Both the position numbers and the translations under genes were made by a program. A model generated the notes under the pieces. The model did not search any database. It had not been told where the DNA came from and saw nothing but the letters and a program-made list of their open reading frames with translations. A stretch of 64,000 nt of DNA, from the NCBI GenBank assembly GCA_024636495.1, contig JAGXGZ010000004.1, positions 1 through 64,000 on the forward strand. The letters are read 5' to 3'. This DNA comes from Roseobacter sp. Its GTDB lineage: Bacteria; Pseudomonadota; Alphaproteobacteria; Rhodobacterales; Rhodobacteraceae. This document shows positions 35,538-44,364 of the stretch, in pieces. The first letter of the stretch is position 1, and each line of letters begins with the position of its first letter.

Positions 35538-37046
35538 ATGCTTTGGTCACTGATTAAGATCGTTGTGTTTGTTGCGGTTATTGCCGCGTTGACATGGGGC
35601 GCTGGCTATCTGTTGGAAAGCTCGGGCGGGTTGCAGATTACTGTCATGGGGACCGAATTTAACTTTGGTCCGCTGCAATCGGTAATAGCAATCATCGTTT
35701 TGGTGATCGCGGTGTGGTTACTGCTTAAGGTGTTCGCGCTTCTGGTAGCCATCTGGCATTTTCTGAACGGTGACGAGACGGCGTTGACGCGTTATTTCGA
35801 CCGCAACCGCGAGAAAAAGGGCTATGAGGCACTGTCGGAAGGGCTGATGGCGCTGGCCAGTGGCGAGGGGCGGTTGGCGCTGGCAAAGGCTGCGAAGGCG
35901 GATAAGTATCTTGAAAAGCCCGAACTGACCAACCTGTTGATCGCCCAAGCGGCCGAGATGGCAGGTGATCGTCGCAAGGCCGAGGAATCGTATCGCAAGA
36001 TGATCACAAACGAGGCAACCCGCTTTGTGGGTGTGCGCGGTATCATGAAGCAAAAGCTGGCTGACGGGGATACGGACACGGCGTTGAAACTGGCCCAGAA
36101 AGCTTTTGCGCTTAAGCCAAAGCACGAAGAAACCGGCGATGTCTTGCTAAAGCTTCAAGCCGAAAAGGAAGATTGGAAAGGCGCACGCGAGACCCTGAAC
36201 ACCAAGCTGAAGAATGGCCAGTTGCCCCGCGATGTTCACAAGCGCCGCGATGCGGTTTTGGCCCTGTCAGAGGCGAAAGAAGTATTTGCCGATGGCAATA
36301 GCATCGAATCGCGTGAAGCAGCGATCGAAGCGAACAGGCTTTCGCCAGATTTGATTCCTGCAGCGGTCATGGCCGCGCACGGCTTTATCGAACAGGGCAA
36401 ACCGAAATACGCAGCCCGCCTTCTGAAAAAAGCATGGAGCGTGCAGCCGCATCCTGATCTTGCTGCTGCGTTTGCGGCAATTCAGCCCGACGAGACACCC
36501 AAGGAACGCCTGAAGCGGTTCACGATGTTGACGAAAGTGCAGGCAGATCATGCGGAAACCAAGATGCTTTTGTCGGAACTGAACATCGCTGCCGAAGACT
36601 TCCCTCAGGCCCGCCGATCTTTGGGTGATCTGGTCGAAACCAACCCGACTGCACGCTCTGTCACGTTGATGGCTGCGATTGAACGGGGCGAAGGTGCGTC
36701 TGATACCGTTGTCAAAGGCTGGCTGGCCCGCGCTTTGACCGTTTCGCGCGGCCCGCAGTGGATTTGCGAGAATTGTCAACATATCCACGCGGCCTGGAAC
36801 CCGATCTGCGAAAATTGCCAAAGCTTTGATACGTTGGCGTGGAAAACGCCGCCTATGTCCGAAGTCGCGATGCCCGGTGGGATGCAAATGCTACCGCTGA
36901 TCGTTGGCACGCTCGAAGATAACTCCGGTGCGGATGCCAAACCCCCCGTCGCCACGCGGGCCGACATCGAAGACGCTGAGCTGATCGTTGACCCGGTCGA
37001 CGGCGATGAAAAACCCAACGAACCTGCCGCTGCTACAGAAAAGTAG
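35538..37046 (+). CDS. HemY N-terminal domain TPR protein with a rubredoxin-like metal site
   Basis: A 502-residue membrane-bound tetratricopeptide protein of the HemY_N family, the partner gene of mic60 in many alphaproteobacteria (Orf52-like). Two membrane segments lie at about residues 1-28 and 46-75, then TPR-like helices to about 390. Near the end a paired-cysteine motif, WICENC at 408-413 and ICENC at 423-427, looks like the rubredoxin-type metal site of LapB/YciM. The last 70 residues are acidic and probably disordered. It begins 10 bp after mic60. The original HemY role in heme synthesis is not proven; a scaffold role at the membrane is more likely. Confidence 0.82.
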   Translation: MLWSLIKIVVFVAVIAALTWGAGYLLESSGGLQITVMGTEFNFGPLQSVIAIIVLVIAVWLLLKVFALLVAIWHFLNGDETALTRYFDRNREKKGYEALSEGLMALASGEGRLALAKAAKADKYLEKPELTNLLIAQAAEMAGDRRKAEESYRKMITNEATRFVGVRGIMKQKLADGDTDTALKLAQKAFALKPKHEETGDVLLKLQAEKEDWKGARETLNTKLKNGQLPRDVHKRRDAVLALSEAKEVFADGNSIESREAAIEANRLSPDLIPAAVMAAHGFIEQGKPKYAARLLKKAWSVQPHPDLAAAFAAIQPDETPKERLKRFTMLTKVQADHAETKMLLSELNIAAEDFPQARRSLGDLVETNPTARSVTLMAAIERGEGASDTVVKGWLARALTVSRGPQWICENCQHIHAAWNPICENCQSFDTLAWKTPPMSEVAMPGGMQMLPLIVGTLEDNSGADAKPPVATRADIEDAELIVDPVDGDEKPNEPAAATEK

Positions 37047-37067
37047 CTGTAAAGCCCGTTGAAAATC

Positions 37068-37105
37068 AGGCCGATATCAGCGATCCATGCTGATGTCGGC
37101 CTTTT
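37068..37105 (+). terminator. Rho-independent terminator after the hemD-mic60-hemY row
   Basis: A 14-bp stem with one G-T pair (37068-37081 with 37089-37102), 7-base loop, then TTT. It starts 21 bp after the HemY-N stop. Confidence 0.8.
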
Positions 37106-37191
37106 GCGTTGGACAAGACGTGATCCAACGATCCCCTGTGCAATCGGCTGGCAGAGGACTTATATCACTGACATGTCAAATTAGGACGCGG

Positions 37192-39441
37192 ATGATGGCT
37201 CTGGACCAAATACAAACGCTCTCTGTCAGCGGGATGACCTGCGGCGGCTGTGCAGCGCGGGTGGATAAAGCGCTGCGCGCTGTGCCCGGCGTGACCGAGG
37301 TTAGCGTGAATCTGGCGGATGATACGGTGATGGTTACCCATCCACAGGGTGCGTTGCGGATCGAGGCGCTGGCCAAAGCATCGACCGACGCAGGCTATCC
37401 CGCGACACCAGCCACGAAAACGACAGCGCAAGATCATGCCAGCCTAAAACGTGAAGAGGCAGACGAAGTCGGACGTGCCTTCAAGATCGCGGCGGCGCTG
37501 GCGCTGCCGGTCGTCGTGCTGGCCATGGGTGCGCATATGATCCCCGGCGTGCACATGCTGATTGGCAACACGATTGGCCATCAGGGCAGCTGGCTGATCC
37601 AGTTTGCGCTGACCGCGATCCTTATTCTTGGCCCCGGCCGACGGTTCTATGCCATCGGTATTCCCGCCTTGTTGCGCGGTGCCCCCGATATGAACAGCCT
37701 TGTGGCTTTGGGAACGGGTGCTGCGTTCACCTATTCGACCGTTGCGCTGTTCTTGCCGTCCGTGCTGCCCGATATCGCGCGCGAAGTCTATTTCGAGGCC
37801 GCCGCCGCGATTATTGCATTGATCCTGCTTGGCCGCTGGCTTGAAGCGCGTGCAAAAGGGCGTACGGGGGCCGCTATTCAAAAGCTGATCGGCCTTCAGC
37901 CGCGAACGGCGCGGGTCAAACGGGGGGCTGATTGGGTAGAGGTCGATATTGCTGATCTGCGTGTCGGTGATGAAATTCTGATCCGTCCGGGCGAAAGGTT
38001 GCCCACCGATGCGACCATAATCGCGGGCGACTCGCGCATTGACGAAAGTATGATCACCGGTGAACCGATGCCTTTGCGCAAAACCGTGGGCGCCAAGGTT
38101 ACGGGTGGAACCGTCAATGGCTCGGGCAGCCTGACCTGCCGGGTTACGTCTGTTGGCGATGATACCACGCTGGCGCAGATCATCCGCATGGTGCAGCAGG
38201 CCCAAGGCGCCCGCCTGCCCATTCAAGGGCTGGTCGACCGGGTGACGCTGTGGTTTGTGCCAGCCGTTCTGCTTTTGGCGACAGTGACCGTGCTGGTCTG
38301 GGCGATTTTCGGTCCGTCCCCGGTTCTGTCGCATGCCTTGGTCGCGGGCGTGTCGGTTTTGATTATTGCCTGCCCTTGTGCAATGGGCCTTGCCACGCCA
38401 ACGTCGATCATGGTTGGAACCGGTCGCGCCGCTGAAATGGGCGTGCTGTTTCGCAAAGGTGATGCCCTGCAAGCCTTGAGCGGCGTCGATATCGTGGCCT
38501 TCGACAAGACCGGAACATTGACCGAAGGCCGCCCTGCGATGACCGCGTTGATGCCGGTGCAGGGGCGTTCGCGTGACACGCTTCTGGCGCAGATCGCGGC
38601 CGTCGAGGTGCAATCGGAACACCCCATCGCACGCGCAATTGTTGCAGCGGCAAAGAACATGACCTTGCCGGATGCCAAGGGGTTTCACGCGATCAATGGG
38701 CAAGGTGTCACCGCGTCGGTCAACGGGCAGGACATTCATATTGGGAATGCCCGATTGATGGCAGATTTGGATATTGAAACCGAGATATTCCAAGATCAGT
38801 TCGATGACCGCGCAGCACGTGGTGAGACTGTATTTTTCGTGTCTGTGCAAGGTAACTTGGCAGGTTTGGTCGCGATCTCTGATCCGATCAAGGCCGACAG
38901 CAAGGCGGCGATTGCAGCGCTTCATAAACGTGGGCTGAAAGTGGCCATGATCACCGGCGATGACGCGAAAACAGCGCAAAGCGTTGCCGCAACCCTTGGC
39001 ATTGACCATGTCGTTGCGGGCGTGTTGCCGGATGGCAAGATTGCCGCGCTGGATTAGTTACGTGGCGCAGATAAGCAGGTTGCTTTTGTCGGTGACGGTA
39101 TCAACGACGCCCCTGCGCTGGCGCATGCCGATGTGGGTATTGCCATCGGCACGGGCACTGATGTGGCGATAGAATCGGCTGATGTGGTGTTGATGTCGGG
39201 CAGTTTAACAGGCGTGAACAGCGCAATTGCCGTGTCGCACGAAACCCTGCGCAACATTAGGCAAAACCTGTTTTGGGCTTTTGGCTATAATGTCGCGCTG
39301 ATCCCTGTCGCAGCCGGCGCGTTGTACCCGCTTTTCGGCATTTTGCTGTCTCCGATCCTGGCGGCATCTGCGATGGCGTTTTCATCGGTGTTTGTGCTGA
39401 CCAACGCGCTGCGATTGCGGCGGCTAAAAGTGCAGGTTTAG
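37192..39441 (+). pseudogene. copA: Copper-translocating P-type ATPase with an in-frame stop
   Basis: The frame from ATG 37192 (AGGACG upstream) to 39441 would encode a 749-residue copper exporter. The first 621 residues hold the heavy-metal domain (GMTCGGC, Cys17 and Cys20), the A-domain TGEP, the CPC motif in IIACPCAMG, DKTGT, SEHP and MITGDD. Codon 622 (39055-39057) is TAG. In the same frame the protein continues with [14 protein letters not shown] (GDGINDAP at 634-641) and the last two membrane helices. The stop removes Mg2+-binding hinge residues and the final membrane pair, so the truncated product is very unlikely to work. One base change from CAG or GAG would explain it; sequencing error is the alternative. 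Confidence 0.88.
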
Positions 39442-39510
39442 CGCTTACTGGGTGACGTGGGCAAGCATGGTGGCTATGTCTGTGTGTAACGACATTCAAA
39501 GGATCCGTTC

Positions 39511-40209
39511 ATGACTGATTATGCCTTCCCGCCGCCCGAACGCGCCAGCCTTGCGATACAGGGGTCGGATGCCCGTTTTCCCATTCGCCGCATCTTTTGC
39601 GTGGGCCGCAATTACGAAGCGCACGCCATCGAGATGGGCAAAGACCCAAGCCGCGAGGCCCCCTTTTTCTTTACCAAACCGGCTGATGCAGCGCTTGATA
39701 CTCCGTGTACCATCCCCTATCCGCCGCTGACCGAAAATCTGCATTACGAGATCGAGTTGATCATCGCCATCGGCAAAGGCGGCGCGAATATTGCTGAGGC
39801 CGATGTGATGGATCACGTCTGGGGCGCGTCTGTGGGTATCGATCTGACACGCCGCGATCTGCAAAACGAGGCCAAGACCATGGGACGCCCGTGGGATTGG
39901 GGCAAAGCGTTCGATCACTCAGCCCCGATCGGGCCGATTGTGCCCGTCGCCGACGTGCCCTCGGTCGAGAGCGCCCGTATCTGGCTGGCTGTGAACGGTG
40001 TGACAAAACAAGATGCCGACCTTGCGGATCTGATCTGGTCTGTGCGCGAACACGTAGCGATCTTGTCTCAGTCGATGACATTGGCACCGGGCGACATCAT
40101 CATGACCGGAACGCCAGCCGGCGTCGGTGCGATTGTGGCCGGTGACGTTATAACCGGGGGCGTTGACGGAATTGGTACGATCGAGGTGGCAATCGGCCCA
40201 AGGTCGTAA
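39511..40209 (+). CDS. Fumarylacetoacetate hydrolase family protein
   Basis: A 232-residue FAH-fold enzyme. The metal ligands are visible in YEIELIIAIGKGG (ExE) and a later Asp in GIDLTRRDLQ, followed by KAFDHSAPIGP and the GDIIMTGTPAGVG loop. Members include acylpyruvate hydrolases and 2-hydroxyhepta-2,4-diene-dioate isomerases of aromatic breakdown; this short form resembles acylpyruvase/oxaloacetate decarboxylase (FAHD1) types. An AAGGATC site precedes the ATG. It stands alone between the copper ATPase and cytochrome c genes. Confidence 0.87.
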   Translation: MTDYAFPPPERASLAIQGSDARFPIRRIFCVGRNYEAHAIEMGKDPSREAPFFFTKPADAALDTPCTIPYPPLTENLHYEIELIIAIGKGGANIAEADVMDHVWGASVGIDLTRRDLQNEAKTMGRPWDWGKAFDHSAPIGPIVPVADVPSVESARIWLAVNGVTKQDADLADLIWSVREHVAILSQSMTLAPGDIIMTGTPAGVGAIVAGDVITGGVDGIGTIEVAIGPRS

Positions 40210-40412
40210 ACCACCTTGCCGTTCAGGACGGTTGGATTGGCTAATCTTTGCCTATACGCACAAGTGATCGACAACACGCGTTTTCGAATGGATATGCCCC
40301 TTCCTTCAGCAATTCAGGGCGTCTATTCAAACGGTATGGCTGTTGCGGCGTTTGTCGACACGTCACCTTTCATTCAAGGGGATGCATTGCGAATTCATCT
40401 TTGATTGACGTG

Positions 40413-40439
40413 TTGACTCGCTGAAAAGAGCACTATCTT
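40413..40439 (+). promoter_or_regulatory. Possible promoter of the cytochrome c gene
   Basis: TTGACT (40413-40418) and TATCTT (40434-40439) lie 15 bases apart, about 30 bp before the start codon. The spacing is shorter than ideal; another TTGACG lies just upstream at 40405-40410. The rest of the 260-bp gap from 40210 holds no convincing gene. Confidence 0.35.
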
Positions 40440-40469
40440 ACTACCAAAGACCTAAACGGGAGAAGAAAA

Positions 40470-40934
40470 ATGAAACTGATTTATAGCGCACTTCTGGTAA
40501 CTGCATTTGCCGCACCGGCCTTTGCCGAAAGCCACAGCATGGGCGATGCCGCCGCTGGCGAAAAAGAGTTTGGCAAGTGCAAAGCATGCCACTCCATCGT
40601 CGATGACGCAGGCGAAATGATTCAAAAGGGCGGCCAAATTGGTCCGAACCTTTATAATGTCGTCGGTCGTCAGGCTGGTTCGGTAGAAGACTTCAAATAC
40701 GGCAAGTCACTTGTCGAGGCCGGTGAAGGCGGCTTGGTCTGGGATGAAGCATCTTTGACCGAGTACGTGACAGACCCCAAGGCGTTCCTTGTGAAAACAC
40801 TGGACGACAAGAAAGCGCGTTCGAACATGGCATTCAAGCTTAGAAAAGGTGGCGAAGACGTCGCGGCCTATCTGGCAAGCGTTTCCCCGGCAGCGGGCGA
40901 AGGCATGGCAGAAGAAGAGCCTAAAACAGAATAA
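40470..40934 (+). CDS. Cytochrome c2/c550-type soluble cytochrome c
   Basis: A 154-residue periplasmic class I cytochrome c. The Sec signal peptide (first about 19 residues, ending AFA) is followed by one heme motif CKACH near residue 40 (FGKCKACHSI). GPNLYNVVGRQAG and the sixth ligand methionine in KARSNMAFKL follow. The long insertion and overall form match c2/c550 cytochromes of Rhodobacterales (CycA type), which carry electrons between the bc1 complex and oxidases or reaction centre. A GGGAG site precedes the ATG. The acidic C-terminal tail (EEEPKTE) is like that of Paracoccus c550. Confidence 0.93.
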   Translation: MKLIYSALLVTAFAAPAFAESHSMGDAAAGEKEFGKCKACHSIVDDAGEMIQKGGQIGPNLYNVVGRQAGSVEDFKYGKSLVEAGEGGLVWDEASLTEYVTDPKAFLVKTLDDKKARSNMAFKLRKGGEDVAAYLASVSPAAGEGMAEEEPKTE

Positions 40935-40953
40935 TCAGCCCGTCGGTTGATCT

Positions 40954-40991
40954 AAATGGCCCGCCCTATCGCAAGACAGGGCGGGCCATTT
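40954..40991. terminator. Bidirectional terminator between cytochrome c and TTC38-like genes
   Basis: Perfect 14-bp arms (40954-40967 and 40978-40991) with a 10-base loop, A-run before and T-run after. It lies between two convergent genes and should serve both. Confidence 0.9.
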
Positions 40992-42368
40992 CTATTTGGA
41001 ATGTGCCATCGCAAGGGTTATGTCTGCACGCGCACGTGCCTTTGCAGCCTGATCCGGCAGGCCAGATCTATCATAAACCTGCCCCAAAAGCCTGTTCAAC
41101 GGAACGCCCTCGGGATCATAGGTGCGCCGCATCTCAAGCACCTGCTGGGCGGTGGACGCACGACCGTCTTTTACCAACGCGTCCAGATGTATCTGCTCGA
41201 ATAAATCGCGTTGGGCATGGCTGCCACCACATTCCGACATCCTTGGCAGGGCGCGCCCAAGTTCAGTGATTGCCGTGGGCCAATCCCCCTTGGTGTGGGC
41301 GATAATGCCGCGCGCAGCGGGCAAGGCCACCTCGGCCCATGCGGTGTGATCGTAATGCGCTGTGTCCGCGGCGCGACCTTTGATGGCGTCCATCAACGTG
41401 TCTACCTCGGGCCTCGCGGTGCGCCCCAAAGCATAAAGGTATTGCAGCGTCAGGAACGCGTTTACCGTATCCTTGCCGCGCAAGGCGATATGATCTGCAA
41501 CATCGACCCACCGATCCCCAACATCGACGCCCGCGAATTCCATCCGCGCCAACAATGACACGGCCCCGACTTGATCTTGCGAATAATCTTTGGCCAACCC
41601 CCATATATGCGTGTCATAGGCGCGACGAACATCTTGATGACGCCCCTGCGACAGATAGAACAACGCCAGATGCCACCAGTTATGGCTGCGCATGAACGAA
41701 TTAAGCGGCTGCCATGTATCGGCCACGCTTTCCAGAAACTGCGCTCCTTCGGCCACGCGGCCTTGGGTCAGCATCACATGTGCCAACGCGTGATGCGCCC
41801 AAGGTTCATCGTGGCGCAGTAACATTGCCTGTCGCGCTGCGGTTTCAGCATCCTCCAGCAGGTGGCATTGTTCAAAGCCAAAAGCGATCATGCCGTGGGT
41901 ATAGGCAATATCCGCAGCCTCTGGCAGCGCCTTCAGGGCCATGCGCAGCATCCCTGCGGCGTCACCAGTGTTGAACAGGTGATACTGTGCAAGCTTCAAC
42001 ATGACCACGTCACGGGGGTGTTCGGTCGTGATAGCGTCACAGCTTTCCAACATCGCGGGAATATCGCCATCAACCCAGTGGCCGATCGCTTTTATCACCT
42101 GCGCCTCGCGCTGGGTGCCATGGGCGGCGGCCCGGGCGCGCGCCAGATAGGGTGCCGCTTTGGCAGGCGCGATAGGTGCCTCCAGAAACATCCACAGCAT
42201 CGCGGCATAGGCATTTGCCAGCCCGCAATCAGGATCAGCGTCTGCGGTGGGGATGATGTTTGGCGCTTTCGATTCGTAGGCGATAAACCCGTGGATGAAA
42301 TCGTTGATCCCTTGCACCGTCGCGTCAGTGTTTGCGGTGATTGGCAGACCGTAAAGATCAGTTTTCAT
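40992..42368 (-). CDS. Tetratricopeptide repeat protein, TTC38 family
   Basis: A 458-residue cytoplasmic protein built of TPR-like helices. It lines up with the eukaryotic TTC38 group by its length and by the conserved RSHNWWHLALFYLSQGR segment near residue 228, together with the HHALAHVMLTQGR segment. No catalytic motif or membrane segment is seen. Function of the family is unknown. Its stop sits against the bidirectional terminator, and it lies 18 bp downstream of the P1 peptidase gene on the same strand, so the two may share a transcript. Confidence 0.8.
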   Translation of the reverse strand: MKTDLYGLPITANTDATVQGINDFIHGFIAYESKAPNIIPTADADPDCGLANAYAAMLWMFLEAPIAPAKAAPYLARARAAAHGTQREAQVIKAIGHWVDGDIPAMLESCDAITTEHPRDVVMLKLAQYHLFNTGDAAGMLRMALKALPEAADIAYTHGMIAFGFEQCHLLEDAETAARQAMLLRHDEPWAHHALAHVMLTQGRVAEGAQFLESVADTWQPLNSFMRSHNWWHLALFYLSQGRHQDVRRAYDTHIWGLAKDYSQDQVGAVSLLARMEFAGVDVGDRWVDVADHIALRGKDTVNAFLTLQYLYALGRTARPEVDTLMDAIKGRAADTAHYDHTAWAEVALPAARGIIAHTKGDWPTAITELGRALPRMSECGGSHAQRDLFEQIHLDALVKDGRASTAQQVLEMRRTYDPEGVPLNRLLGQVYDRSGLPDQAAKARARADITLAMAHSK

Positions 42369-42386
42369 AAGCTACCTTTGATCTGG

Positions 42387-43382
42387 CTAGGCATTTAGAT
42401 CGCTCCAACACGGCAGTTTGTCACCGGGCGCGGGGGTTGCATGATAGATCGCGCGACCAATGGCACGCGCCAGGCACAGCGATGCGGCATGGCCAATCAG
42501 CCCAAGAATGCTGGCATCGACCTCATGCCCACTGGTGCTGAGCGCAAACACCAGATCGCCGTCATGGGGCGTATGCGCAGGCACAGTCGCGCGCCCGATA
42601 CCGTCATGGGCGGCAACGGCCATACGTTGGCATTGGGCCTTTGTCAGGGTCGCATCCGTGGCCACAATCGCAATCGTCGTGTTTTCGCGCGGCGACATCG
42701 CAGCGCCTTTGCGGCTTTCCATGCTGAACCCCAAGCCGCTGCTGGGATCAGGCCCTAAACCGCCGAATTCGCCGTTCATCTCGAAGGGGGCGGCGTAGAA
42801 ATGCCTGTCGCCGGGCGTGGTGACTGCCCCCACCGGATTTGCCGCAACCAGTGCCCCCACCATCGTGCCGTCTGGCAATTGGACAGAAGCAGAACCAAGC
42901 CCTCCCTTAAGCATCGCGCTGAGCGCGCCAGTGCCCGCTCCGACGGTGCCCAGCGGGAAACTGTCGCTGGCCGCGTCATACGCACGTCGGCCAAGGGCGC
43001 GGTAAGGGTTGTCGGTCCAGTCTTTTTCGCCGCCATTGAGCAAATCAAACAGGATCGCCCCCGGCACCAAAGGGATCGTAGCACTGCCAACGCGAAAGCC
43101 ACGGCCCGCAGCGCGCAGCCCGTCCACCACACCAGAGCAGGCATCCAACCCGAAGGCCGACCCCCCAGAAAGCACCAGCGCATCAACGGCGGCGACGGAT
43201 TTGTCAGGGGCCAGCAGATCGGTTTCGCGTGTCCCCGGTGCGCCCCCCATCACATGAACAGAGGCGGTAAAGGGCGTGTCAGCCAACAGCACAGTTGCCC
43301 CGGATTTCAACGTATCGTCCTGCGCATTGCCGACACGAAGGCCAGCGATGTCAGTGATCAGATTTTTGGGGCCGGTCTGCAT
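42387..43382 (-). CDS. P1 family peptidase (DmpA/beta-peptidyl aminopeptidase-like)
   Basis: A 331-residue Ntn-hydrolase of peptidase family S58 (L-aminopeptidase/D-esterase, DmpA group). The start NLITDIAGLRVGNAQD, the SGGSAFGLDACSGVVDGL motif and GTVGAGTGA are typical. The enzyme is expected to cleave itself before a Ser or Thr in the middle, probably in the DGTMVGALV region. It removes N-terminal residues from amides or esters, and related enzymes act on beta-peptides or nylon oligomers. Physiological substrate unknown. Weak ribosome-binding site. Confidence 0.88.
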   Translation of the reverse strand: MQTGPKNLITDIAGLRVGNAQDDTLKSGATVLLADTPFTASVHVMGGAPGTRETDLLAPDKSVAAVDALVLSGGSAFGLDACSGVVDGLRAAGRGFRVGSATIPLVPGAILFDLLNGGEKDWTDNPYRALGRRAYDAASDSFPLGTVGAGTGALSAMLKGGLGSASVQLPDGTMVGALVAANPVGAVTTPGDRHFYAAPFEMNGEFGGLGPDPSSGLGFSMESRKGAAMSPRENTTIAIVATDATLTKAQCQRMAVAAHDGIGRATVPAHTPHDGDLVFALSTSGHEVDASILGLIGHAASLCLARAIGRAIYHATPAPGDKLPCWSDLNA

Positions 43383-43424
43383 ATATTAGAGCCTGTCTTT
43401 AAGGAAAAGGAATTCAATGTGCGA

Positions 43425-44171
43425 TCAGATGCACCGGCCACCATCGACCTCCATTGCGACACCGGTGATCATGCTTGCCTCGCCCGAGCACAAGAAAAGC
43501 GCAGCGTTTCCCATATCCTCGGGTTGGCTGAAGCGGCCCAAAGGGATGGTCGCGATGAACTTGGCCCGCATTTCAGGCGTATCTTCCCCCATAAAGGTTT
43601 TCAGCAACGGCGTTTCGCCCGCAACGGGGTTGATCGCGTTTACGCGTATCCCATAAGGGGCCAGTTCAACCGCCATCGTTTTGGTCGCGGTGATCATCCA
43701 GCCTTTTGAGGCATTGTACCAATTCAGGTTGGGGCGCGGCGACACGCCCGCGGTCGAGGCGACATTCAGGATCGCCCCCGCTTTGCGTTCTTTCATATGT
43801 GGCACGATGCTGCGCGCAGTGAGGTAAACGGACTTCATGTTCACCCGGTACACCCTGTCAAAGTCATCTTCCGTGATGGTCTCAAGCGGGGCAGGCATGT
43901 GCGACACGCCTGCGTTGTTGATCAAAATGTCGATGTGGCCCCAACCTTCAAGCGCGCTGGTCGTCATCGCCTGAACCGATGCACCATCGCTGACATCGAC
44001 TTGTTGGGCGACCGCGTGATCGCCCATTTCGGTGGCAAACTGAACGGCAGCAGTGCCGTTGATATCGGCCACCATCACCCGCGCGCCTTCTTGCAAAAAG
44101 CGGCGCACAATCCCCGCCCCGAACCCCGAGGCACCCCCAGTCACGATTGCGGTCTTTCCTGTCAGTCGCAT
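43425..44171 (-). CDS. SDR family oxidoreductase
   Basis: A 248-residue classical SDR. It has TGGASGFGAGIVRRF, VADING (acidic, favouring NAD), NNAGVSHMP, the catalytic NVASTAG serine region and YNASKGW (YxxxK), with the C-terminal VDGGRCI. It resembles the glucose 1-dehydrogenase and 3-oxoacyl-reductase-like group, common in Rhodobacterales near substrate-specific catabolic genes. The ATG has a GGAGACAC site. It is divergent from the glucosylglycerate locus; no shared function is evident. Confidence 0.85.
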   Translation of the reverse strand: MRLTGKTAIVTGGASGFGAGIVRRFLQEGARVMVADINGTAAVQFATEMGDHAVAQQVDVSDGASVQAMTTSALEGWGHIDILINNAGVSHMPAPLETITEDDFDRVYRVNMKSVYLTARSIVPHMKERKAGAILNVASTAGVSPRPNLNWYNASKGWMITATKTMAVELAPYGIRVNAINPVAGETPLLKTFMGEDTPEMRAKFIATIPLGRFSQPEDMGNAALFLCSGEASMITGVAMEVDGGRCI

Positions 44172-44364
44172 GAGTGTCTCCTTTTTTGGGTGTGGTTTGG
44201 TTTATGCTACGCAGGTTCTTGACCCTCGCCAAGTGGCGCGTTCACCAAGATGCGGCGTTCGGCTGTGCTGGCAAACGGCGCGATTTTAGGCATAGCGCAC
44301 CAGCGCGCCTAGTTTTATCGCTTTCGCAGTTGTGAATATGCCAGCGAATTGACAACTATATTCC

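Noticed and set aside
37444-39009. 521-residue minus-strand frame opposite the copper ATPase
   Set aside because: The plus strand carries clear P-type ATPase motifs through the whole stretch.
40216-40404. 62-residue plus-strand frame between the FAH-family and cytochrome c genes
   Set aside because: No ribosome-binding site, no recognisable motif, ordinary composition for non-coding sequence.
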